Under the pieces are notes generated by a model, which had not been told where the DNA came from, did no database searches, and saw only the letters and a program-made list of their open reading frames with translations. From the NCBI GenBank assembly GCA_016297325.1, contig JAEDGW010000138.1, positions 1 through 5,802 on the forward strand: a stretch of DNA of 5,802 nucleotides, in the 5' to 3' direction. This DNA comes from Coprococcus sp. GTDB lineage: Bacteria; Bacillota; Clostridia; Lachnospirales; Lachnospiraceae. This document shows, piece by piece, positions 1 through 5,155 of this stretch. Both the position numbers and the translations under genes were made by a program. How positions within the stretch are numbered: position 1 is the stretch's first letter; each line of letters starts with the position of its first letter.

Positions 1-42
1 AAGGCAAAGAGAATCACAGACAACAGACATATCGGCTTCTAA
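1..42 (+). CDS. C-terminal end of an upstream gene (partial, unidentified)
   Basis: The first reading frame is open from the window edge and ends at a TAA at 40-42, giving the tail KAKRITDNRHIGF. Its codons (AAG, GCA, AGA, ATC, ACA, GAC, AAC, GGC, TTC) match the preferred codons of the other genes here. A large hairpin terminator begins 30 bases after the stop, as expected for the end of a + strand transcription unit. The other two + frames are also open for a while (stops at 63-65 and 71-73) but use less typical codons. Thirteen residues are too few to name the protein. Both the frame choice and the existence of the gene are inferences. Confidence 0.5.
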   Translation, partial: KAKRITDNRHIGF

Positions 43-71
43 TTTGGAAGCATTATATAATGTAATAAAAT

Positions 72-149
72 AATAAAAACAGCCGGTTCAAATAAGAGTG
101 CCGTCTGGCAGAAAACTTCGTCAGACACCTCTTGCCGGCTGTTTTTATT
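72..149 (+). terminator. Large nested-hairpin terminator, possibly bidirectional
   Basis: A perfect 15-bp outer stem pairs 72-86 (AATAAAAACAGCCGG) with 135-149 (CCGGCTGTTTTTATT). Inside it, AAGAG (94-98) can pair with CTCTT (129-133) and GTCTG (103-107) with CAGAC (122-126), so most of the 78 bases fold into one long rod. The 3' arm carries the T run, and the opposite strand also ends in a T-rich stretch, so it could work in both directions. It probably ends the upstream gene and insulates the symporter promoter, which starts within 10 bases. Confidence 0.85.
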
Positions 150-157
150 TATAATTC

Positions 158-186
158 TTGCAATTTGCAGTATTTACGTGTAGAAT
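158..186 (+). promoter_or_regulatory. Sigma-A-type promoter of the putP-like gene
   Basis: A -35 box TTGCAA (158-163) and a -10 box TAGAAT (181-186) are separated by exactly 17 bases. The promoter lies between the upstream terminator and the symporter gene. It predicts transcription starting near 193 and a leader of about 74 bases that contains the hairpin at 201-226. Confidence 0.6.
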
Positions 187-200
187 TTGCTTTGTTATGT

Positions 201-226
201 GCGCTTGGCAGGAAAAAGCCAAGAGC
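201..226 (+). promoter_or_regulatory. Leader hairpin / inverted repeat upstream of the symporter gene
   Basis: CTTGGC (204-209) pairs with GCCAAG (218-223) around the 8-base loop AGGAAAAA. A further GC/GC pair (201-202 with 225-226) extends the stem across one G-A mismatch. It lies at about +8 to +33 of the predicted transcript and has no T run after it, so it is not a terminator. It could be an mRNA 5' stabilising structure, an RNA-protein binding site, or a DNA operator just downstream of the start point. The sequence alone does not tell these apart. Confidence 0.45.
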
Positions 227-266
227 GGAGTAAATAAAAGAGAAAATATGGAAGGTGGATTAACGA

Positions 267-1748
267 ATGAATGTTTACGAGATGATTGCGTTTATTGCGT
301 ATTTTGTCCTGGTAATCGGCGTAGGAATTTATTTCTTCTTCAAATCCAGAGGAAATGCAGGCGAGAAAGATTACTTCCTGGGCGGAAGAGATATGAATGG
401 TTTGGTTGCGGCGCTCAGTGCCGGAGCTTCAGATATGAGCGCGTGGGTGCTCATGGGACTTCCGGGGGCGTTTTATGCAACCGGACTAAGCAATATGTGG
501 ATATCTGTCGGTTTGTTCATAGGAACAGCCTGTGCATGGATATTCATAGCACCAAGGCTTAGAAGATTCTCCATAGCTTTCAACGATTCGATCACTATAC
601 CTCAGTATCTGACAAATCGTTTTCAGTCGGACAACAAACTTCTTCTTATAATATGTGCAGTTATATTTGTTGTTGCGTATTGTATATATGCTGCATCGAG
701 TATATCGGCGTGTGGAACCCTTTTCAATACAGTAATGGGAATAAACAGAAATACAGCGATGATCGGCGCTGCGGTTATCATCATTGTATATACATTTCTC
801 GGCGGATTCAATGCAGTGTGCTGGACAGATTTTTTCCAGGGACTTTTGATGCTGGCGGCACTTATGGTTGCGCCTATCATAGCGGTCATCACTATGCAGG
901 GGGTCGGCTTTGTAGCACCTGATGTTGTCATTCCAGACAATTATTACAATGCCCTTATCAGCGGTTCGTTTGACAAGACCAGTGTGATCAATATCATATC
1001 AGGACTTGCATGGGGACTTGGATATATGGGTATGCCACATATTCTTATAAGATATATTTCAATCAAGTCCGAGAAGGAGATGAAGAAGTCCAGAATAGTC
1101 GGTACTTGCTGGACAGGAATCATCCTTGTTATGGCATCTGTAGTTGGTATGGTCGGCCTTAAGTATCTCGGCGGCGGTCTTGCAGACAATTCACAGGTAT
1201 TCATCAGACTGGTAAGAGGCGTGTTCCCTGCACTTGTAGCTGGTATACTTCTTTCAGCAATCCTTGCAGCGTCTATGAGTACAGCAGATTCACAGCTCCT
1301 TGCTTCATCATCAGCATTTGCATCTGATGTGTACAAGCCTATATTCAGAAAGAATGCATCAGATAAGGAGATGCTCTGGGCCGGAAGAATCGTGGTCATC
1401 ATCATCTCGGTTGTGGCGCTTGCCATAGCTATGAATCCAAACTGCGATGGAATCATGGCACTTGTGTCAAATGCATGGGGAGCTTTTGGTTCAGCATTTG
1501 GACCTGTCATCCTTTTGTCACTGTACTGGAAGAGACTGAATTACAACGGAGCGCTTGCATCCATCATAGTAGGATTTGCGGTGGATATGCTCTGGTATAA
1601 GTTCCTTGCAACACCAACAGGGCTTTATGAGCTTGTTCCTGGATTTGCAGCAGCGTTCATCACGGCTATTGTTGTATCGCTTCTCACAAAGAAGCCTGAT
1701 GCAAAGGTTGAGGAGATCTTTGAGAAGGCAAAGCTTCCTACAGACTAG
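267..1748 (+). CDS. putP: Sodium/proline symporter, PutP type (SSS family)
   Basis: This integral membrane protein imports L-proline coupled to Na+. At 493 residues it is complete, close to the 502 of E. coli PutP, and made almost entirely of hydrophobic helices consistent with the 13-helix LeuT-like fold. Hallmarks are visible: the segment YFLGGRDMNGLVAALSAGAS continues into DMSAW with R41, S51, S55, D56 and W60, which align one residue on from PutP R40, S50, S54, D55 and W59. FLGGFNAVCWTD holds D188, matching PutP D187. ASMSTADSQLL has S338 and T339, matching the Na+ ligands S340 and T341. The ATG at 267 is set by the ribosome binding site AAGGTGG (252-258), 8 bases upstream; an overlapping ATG at 271 is out of frame. 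The short tail after the last helix (KKPDAKVEEIFEKAKLPTD) is charged and cytoplasmic. It is transcribed alone between two terminators. Family residues are seen; proline specificity is inferred from similarity, and a related solute is possible. Confidence 0.92.
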   Translation: MNVYEMIAFIAYFVLVIGVGIYFFFKSRGNAGEKDYFLGGRDMNGLVAALSAGASDMSAWVLMGLPGAFYATGLSNMWISVGLFIGTACAWIFIAPRLRRFSIAFNDSITIPQYLTNRFQSDNKLLLIICAVIFVVAYCIYAASSISACGTLFNTVMGINRNTAMIGAAVIIIVYTFLGGFNAVCWTDFFQGLLMLAALMVAPIIAVITMQGVGFVAPDVVIPDNYYNALISGSFDKTSVINIISGLAWGLGYMGMPHILIRYISIKSEKEMKKSRIVGTCWTGIILVMASVVGMVGLKYLGGGLADNSQVFIRLVRGVFPALVAGILLSAILAASMSTADSQLLASSSAFASDVYKPIFRKNASDKEMLWAGRIVVIIISVVALAIAMNPNCDGIMALVSNAWGAFGSAFGPVILLSLYWKRLNYNGALASIIVGFAVDMLWYKFLATPTGLYELVPGFAAAFITAIVVSLLTKKPDAKVEEIFEKAKLPTD

Positions 1749-1817
1749 GAAAACAGGAAGAGACTAAAATAAAAGATTAAATAAGACTTGAATAAATAAA
1801 ATATGACATAAGACGAC

Positions 1818-1856
1818 AAAAAAAGAACCACTTGAATTGCAAGCGGTTCTTTTTTT
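1818..1856 (+). terminator. Strong intrinsic terminator after putP, bidirectional in form
   Basis: A 12-bp stem pairs AAAAAAAGAACC (1818-1829) with GGTTCTTTTTTT (1845-1856). After one A/C mismatch it continues with CTTG (1831-1834) pairing CAAG (1840-1843) around a 5-base loop. The run of seven T on one side and seven A on the other means it can terminate on either strand. It begins 69 bases after the putP stop and separates that unit from the stator operon. Confidence 0.9.
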
Positions 1857-2098
1857 AAACAACAATTTAAACAACTATGAGTGAAAAATTACTTTTCCTT
1901 AACAACTGAGTTCAGTATAAACACAAAATATGAACAGAATATGTACAGAAAAAAAACGTTTTGCAAAAATAAATCTTCAAAATTTAAAAAAATTGTGACA
2001 CCCGAAAAAAACGCACAAAAAAAGAAAAAATAATTGTGGGTGTTATACATAGGATGGTATAATCGAAACATGCGTAGGCGATTGGGAGGAAAAAGAAT
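1857..2098 (+). promoter_or_regulatory. A-rich promoter region of the stator/channel operon
   Basis: The core promoter is TTGTGG (2034-2039), 18 bases, then TATAAT (2058-2063) preceded by TGG (2055-2057), an extended -10 element. Predicted transcription starts near 2070. Upstream, from about 1949 to 2030, the DNA is a series of A tracts (1949-1956, 1965-1969, 1986-1992, 2005-2011, 2017-2023, 2025-2030) that could act as an UP element or bend the DNA. Two repeat relationships flank the last A tracts: AATTGTG occurs at 1991-1997 and 2032-2038, and ACACCC (1998-2003) is mirrored by GGGTGT (2038-2043), which overlaps the -35/spacer. These may be operator half-sites. I see no credible gene here. 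The ribosome binding site GGGAGGA (2084-2090) serves the gene at 2099. Confidence 0.65.
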
Positions 2099-3130
2099 AT
2101 GAACAAAGGAAAAAGATTAAAGACCGTCAGGCCTCAGAATGATAAGGCGGCAAAGTCGTTCCGCAAGAAACAGAACATGAAGGTGGAACTGAACAAGAAA
2201 TGGCTGCCGGTGGTGTATGTCGTGATGCTGGGAATATGCATCCTGCTGAATGTCACCAGTGACAGTCTGGACATGGCCAATGTGCTGATAAGTGTGTGTA
2301 TGTTTGGCATAACAGGAGCTATATTTGTGTATGCGTACAAGCATCTGAAGCACATTGATCAGATGGGGGAGGATTTCAGGATAGCGATAAGCTATATAAA
2401 AGGAGACTACGCAAAGGAGAAGAAGCTTCTCTGGGATATGTACAGGACTGAGACGAGATACAATATATTCAATGAAGAGCATCTGCGGAATGCTTATATT
2501 GATTATATCGAGGAGATGAAGAGACTTGAGCAGGATGAGGAGGGGAATGAATCTGGAAAGTATGCATGTGACATTGAGGATTTCATTGATTACCAGCTCA
2601 TAGATGATGCGGTCGAGAAGGGCAGGCTGAGCCTTGTTCCGGGCGCAATGACAGGTCTTGGAATCCTTGGAACGTTCATAGGACTTTCTATAGGTCTTCA
2701 GGCATTCAACACTGGATCGGCAGAAGAGATAACGAACAGTATAGGACCGCTGATGGATGGAATCAAGGTTGCATTCCACACATCCATATACGGAATGATA
2801 TTTTCGCTGACATTTAACCTTATATTCAAGACTGTTCTGGAACAGGCATATCATAAACTTGATGAATTTATATCAGAGTTCAAGAGATATGTGCGCCCGG
2901 ATGCGGTATATGACAATGGCAACAGGACATTTGAGATCCAGCAGAAGCAGCTTGAGGCACTTATGGCAACGCAGAAGACCATTCAGGAGACGCTGCTTCC
3001 ATATCTTCGTGCGATGGGAGAGAACATAGAGGATATAAGAGTGCTTACAAGAGACCAGAACGATATATTCAGAGGCAGGTTAAACAGACCAAGAGCTATA
3101 GGATCTGGCAGCAGAGAGGAGCAGCCATGA
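2099..3130 (+). CDS. MotA/TolQ/ExbB-family proton-channel protein (ZorA-like stator subunit)
   Basis: Predicted channel subunit of an ion-driven stator in the cytoplasmic membrane, working with the next gene product. The 343 residues comprise a basic N-terminus (1-34), helices at about 35-52 and 60-80, a cytoplasmic acidic domain (81-180), helices at about 184-203 and 222-246, and a helical tail (247-343) rich in Q, E and L. This TM1-TM2/long loop/TM3-TM4 layout is that of MotA. The signature P181-GAMTGLGILGTFIGL lies in the third helix, and AFHTSIYG (T228, S229) in the fourth resembles the TolQ/ExbB/ZorA polar motif. The ATG is set by GGGAGGA, 8 bases upstream. Its stop overlaps the next start (ATGA, 3127-3130), indicating coupled translation. 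The tail of about 97 residues is much shorter than that of characterised ZorA. No flagellar genes are present, so a flagellar MotA is unlikely. Family placement is solid; the ZorA-like label is my inference. Confidence 0.85.
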   Translation: MNKGKRLKTVRPQNDKAAKSFRKKQNMKVELNKKWLPVVYVVMLGICILLNVTSDSLDMANVLISVCMFGITGAIFVYAYKHLKHIDQMGEDFRIAISYIKGDYAKEKKLLWDMYRTETRYNIFNEEHLRNAYIDYIEEMKRLEQDEEGNESGKYACDIEDFIDYQLIDDAVEKGRLSLVPGAMTGLGILGTFIGLSIGLQAFNTGSAEEITNSIGPLMDGIKVAFHTSIYGMIFSLTFNLIFKTVLEQAYHKLDEFISEFKRYVRPDAVYDNGNRTFEIQQKQLEALMATQKTIQETLLPYLRAMGENIEDIRVLTRDQNDIFRGRLNRPRAIGSGSREEQP

Positions 3131-3882
3131 GTAAGAGACGGAGAAGACGAGAGGAAGAAGAGACTTCGTACTGGCTGTCCTATTCAGATATGATGGCTGC
3201 ACTGCTGCTCATATTCATACTCATCATATCCTTCACGCTCATGCAGTCAAAGAGGCAGTATGAGAGCAGACAGGAGGAGCTTGAGAAGCAGCAGAAGACT
3301 ATAGAGGAACAGGAAAAGCTCCTTGCGGATCAGCAGAAGGAACTTGACAGGATCGTTGGAATAAGAAGTGATCTGGTCAGGGATCTCAGGGATGAGTTTT
3401 CAGATAGCTCCACCAACATCAAGATAGATGAGAAGACGGGAGCCATCACATTTGACGCAGGAGTATTGTTTGATGTGTCGGACAGTGAGCTGAAGTCGGA
3501 TGGAAAGGAATTCATAGACAGGTTCCTTCCGAGATATTGCAGTGTCCTTTTGAATGATAAGTACCGTGAGTATGTATCGGAGATCATCATAGAGGGACAT
3601 ACTGATACAAATGGAACATATATATACAATCTGGAGCTTTCACAGCAGAGAGCATTCTCAGTTGCGAAATACTGTCTCACAGAGGACAACGGCATCATAA
3701 GCAAGGATCAGGTTGAACTGCTGAGATCGGTCCTCACGGCGAACGGAAAGTCCTACAGTGATCCGATATATAAGAGTGATGGATCGGTGGATATGGATGC
3801 GTCGAGGCGAGTTGAGATAAAGTTCAGGCTCCAGGATGAAGAGATGATAGATGAGATGATGGGCGTGCTTAAAGATAACTGA
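3127..3882 (+). CDS. MotB/OmpA-family stator protein (ZorB-like), peptidoglycan-binding
   Basis: Predicted partner of the preceding channel protein: a single-span protein that carries the ion-binding aspartate and anchors to peptidoglycan. The 251 residues run: very basic cytoplasmic N-terminus (KRRRRR at 3-8); the motif WLSYSDMMAALLLIF with D21 at the start of a helix (about 21-39), matching the essential MotB aspartate; a charged coiled coil rich in Q, E and K (about 41-92); and an OmpA-like domain (about 95-235). Visible OmpA motifs are ITFDAGVLFD (107-116), IIIEGHTDTNGTY (153-165), LELSQQRAFSVAKY (169-182) and SRRVEIKF (226-233), supplying the D and R residues that bind diaminopimelate in this family. 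The start overlaps the upstream stop by 4 bases and has GAGAGGAG at 3114-3121. A MotB plug segment is not obvious; the coiled coil takes that position. ZorB-like versus orphan MotB-like cannot be settled by eye. Confidence 0.88.
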   Translation: MSKRRRRREEEETSYWLSYSDMMAALLLIFILIISFTLMQSKRQYESRQEELEKQQKTIEEQEKLLADQQKELDRIVGIRSDLVRDLRDEFSDSSTNIKIDEKTGAITFDAGVLFDVSDSELKSDGKEFIDRFLPRYCSVLLNDKYREYVSEIIIEGHTDTNGTYIYNLELSQQRAFSVAKYCLTEDNGIISKDQVELLRSVLTANGKSYSDPIYKSDGSVDMDASRRVEIKFRLQDEEMIDEMMGVLKDN

Positions 3883-3898
3883 CAGATCTTTTCTGCCC

Positions 3899-3913
3899 AG
3901 GGGGGGTATTGTG
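3899..3913 (+). promoter_or_regulatory. Unusual ribosome binding site: G7 tract before a GTG start
   Basis: The ribosome binding site of the channel gene is an A followed by seven G (3900-3906), then TATT and the GTG start (3911-3913). Other genes here use mixed purine sites (AAGGTGG, GGGAGGA, AAGGAG) 8-9 bases from ATG. The homopolymer, tight spacing and GTG suggest tuned, perhaps lower, translation of the channel relative to the stator proteins. Length change of the G run would shift the spacing. Confidence 0.55.
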
Positions 3914-4897
3914 GCAGTAAACAGGACAAGGCTGAAAAAGAAGATATTTGATACTATACAGATAGGCGATAAGAGCAACGTCTTAAGCCGTATATTTGAC
4001 ATTTTTATAGTTGTGGTCATTCTTTCAAATATAGCTGTTATGTTCATGCAGACTTACGATGAGCTGACGCCGTATTACGGAATATTCAGGATCATTGAAT
4101 GGGTGACTACTGGTATATTCTGTGTTGAGTACGTGCTCAGGATATGGACAGCGGATTTTCTGTATCCAACGTGTACCAGATATAAGGCTATAGGCAAATT
4201 CCTGGTATCGTATGACGGAGTTGTGGATCTGCTTACGATAATACCTGTGTTTTTCCTGTCGGGTTTTGTCGTGTTCAGAATGCTTAGGGTAGTCAGGATA
4301 TTCCATCTGTTCAGGATAAATTTGCAGTATGACAGTTTCAACGTCATCAAGATAGTTCTTCTTAAAAAGAGCAGACAGATATTGTCGTCTGTATTTATCA
4401 TATTTGTGCTCATGGTTGCCAGCAGCCTGTGTATGTACAGCACAGAGCATGCCGCACAGCCTGGGGTGTTCCGCAATGCGTTCAGCGGCATATGGTGGTC
4501 GGTATCCACGGTCCTCACGGTGGGGTACGGAGATATTTACCCAATCACACTGCTCGGAAAATGCATGGCTATAGTCATCGCATTTATGGGGGTCCTGCTT
4601 GTGGCTATCCCTACTGGTATCATAAGTGCAGGATTTGTTGAGCAGTACCAGACAAACGCAAATGAGGATTCAAAGTTTGTTGATGTAGACGAGATCGGCG
4701 AGGTTATGGTGTCAGAAGGCAGCAAATTCATTGGACGGACGGTGAGCTCTGCATCGGATGAGTATGGCGTGAGCATATACATGGTTCTCAGAGATAAGAT
4801 GTCCATTCTTCCAACTGGAGACCTTGAGATAGAGAAGGGAGATATCCTGATCATCAGATCCAAATCTCTTGAGAAAAGGAGCGGAAGACGAAGCTGA
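3911..4897 (+). CDS. Voltage-gated-type K+ channel with TrkA-C-like tail
   Basis: Predicted membrane K+ channel of the six-helix voltage-gated class, 328 residues. S1 is about 29-47; S2 about 59-78 with E73; S3 about 101-116 with D102 and D106. S4 is RMLRVVRIFHLFRI with R123, R126, R129 and R135 at three-residue spacing and H132 in the missing slot, a full voltage sensor. S5 is about 156-176, the pore helix about 190-202, the selectivity filter TVGYGD at 203-208, and S6 about 214-240 with a PTG hinge (234-236). Residues about 258-317 resemble a TrkA-C (RCK-C) ligand domain, ending GDILIIRS, with no RCK-N domain before it. The start is GTG at 3911; the next in-frame Met is residue 44, inside S1, so starting there would truncate the sensor. 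The ribosome binding site is AGGGGGGG (3899-3906), with only 4 bases between its last G and the start. It lies 28 bases after the stator genes with no terminator between, so probably in one operon. Confidence 0.9.
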   Translation: MAVNRTRLKKKIFDTIQIGDKSNVLSRIFDIFIVVVILSNIAVMFMQTYDELTPYYGIFRIIEWVTTGIFCVEYVLRIWTADFLYPTCTRYKAIGKFLVSYDGVVDLLTIIPVFFLSGFVVFRMLRVVRIFHLFRINLQYDSFNVIKIVLLKKSRQILSSVFIIFVLMVASSLCMYSTEHAAQPGVFRNAFSGIWWSVSTVLTVGYGDIYPITLLGKCMAIVIAFMGVLLVAIPTGIISAGFVEQYQTNANEDSKFVDVDEIGEVMVSEGSKFIGRTVSSASDEYGVSIYMVLRDKMSILPTGDLEIEKGDILIIRSKSLEKRSGRRS

Positions 4898-4931
4898 AGA
4901 TTTTCCCGTATTAGGAAATGCAAGTTCTATG

Positions 4932-4964
4932 TAGAAAAAACATTTTAAAAATGTGAAGTTTCTA
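4932..4964 (+). terminator. Weak A/U-rich hairpin after the channel gene (doubtful terminator)
   Basis: TAGAAA (4932-4937) pairs with TTTCTA (4959-4964), and inside it ACATTT (4940-4945) pairs with AAATGT (4949-4954) around a 3-base loop. The stems have almost no G/C and no T run follows, unlike the two strong terminators in this window. It may reduce readthrough or protect the 3' end of the mRNA. No convincing intrinsic terminator closes this operon, so some readthrough towards pckA is possible. Confidence 0.25.
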
Positions 4965-4981
4965 TAAACCACGAAAAAATC

Positions 4982-5022
4982 TCAATAATGATATTGATTT
5001 ATTTTTACTAATTGGGTATACT
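4982..5022 (+). promoter_or_regulatory. pckA promoter with an inverted repeat over the -35 box
   Basis: A -35 box TTGATT (4994-4999), a 17-base spacer and a -10 box TATACT (5017-5022) make a good sigma-A promoter, predicting a start near 5029 and a leader of about 127 bases. The inverted repeat TCAATA-ATGA-TATTGA (4982-4997) overlaps the -35 box and could be an operator. Downstream, 5055-5069 matches the CodY consensus AATTTTCWGAAAATT at 12 of 15 positions, which is suggestive only in A/T-rich DNA. Confidence 0.55.
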
Positions 5023-5082
5023 TTCAACTGAATGTGAACGAGATTGCTCATATTTATTTTCAGATTATTGAGTGCTGTATAA

Positions 5083-5108
5083 CCGCAGTGCCAGTAGGAC
5101 ACAGGCGG
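5083..5108 (+). promoter_or_regulatory. Hairpin in the pckA leader
   Basis: CCGC (5083-5086) pairs with GCGG (5105-5108) and GTG (5088-5090) with CAC (5100-5102), leaving a 9-base loop. This is the only G/C-rich patch in the A/T-rich 258-base gap between the channel gene and pckA. It lies in the predicted 5' leader, about 50 bases before the start codon, with no T run after it. It does not match a riboswitch class that I recognise. Its role is unknown; mRNA stability or translation control are possibilities. Confidence 0.3.
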
Positions 5109-5155
5109 CATGCACCTATCAATGAAATACATTTAAAGAAAAGGAGTTAAGAAAA

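Noticed and set aside
56..61. TATAAT box just upstream of the first terminator
   Set aside because: No -35-like hexamer lies 16-18 bases upstream (the sequence there is CGGCTT), and the region is generally A/T rich.
158..562. Open frame overlapping the start of the symporter gene in another frame
   Set aside because: It begins with TTG at the promoter -35 box, upstream of the predicted transcription start, has a Cys/Arg-rich composition unlike a real protein, and overlaps a clear PutP coding frame.
944..1510. 188-codon open frame on the minus strand inside putP
   Set aside because: It is the antisense shadow of a well-supported membrane protein gene, with no ribosome binding site or recognisable motif.
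1889..2071. 60-codon minus-strand frame encoding a Phe-rich hydrophobic peptide
   Set aside because: Its Phe runs are simply the complement of the A tracts. No Shine-Dalgarno sequence precedes the minus-strand ATG at 2071, and it covers the promoter of the stator operon.
2117..2854. 245-codon minus-strand frame inside the MotA-like gene
   Set aside because: Antisense shadow; His/Cys/Tyr-rich composition, no motif, and it conflicts with the clear MotA/ExbB-family frame.
2099..3882. Flagellar motA/motB
   Set aside because: The topology fits, but there are no flagellar or chemotaxis genes, the MotA-like N-terminus and tail differ, and the MotB-like linker is a long coiled coil.
3883..3895. Small hairpin CAGA/TCTG between the stator pair and the channel gene
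   Set aside because: A four-base stem without a downstream T run cannot be a terminator, so it does not split the operon.
2099..4897. Complete Zorya phage-defence system
   Set aside because: Only ZorA/ZorB-like proteins are visible. The following genes are a K+ channel and pckA, not ZorC, ZorD or ZorE, and the ZorA-like tail is short. Recorded as a related but distinct arrangement.
5031..5048. Catabolite-response (cre) site near ATGTGAACGAGATTGCTC
   Set aside because: It shares the TG and central ACG but misses several key positions of the cre consensus, including the right half.
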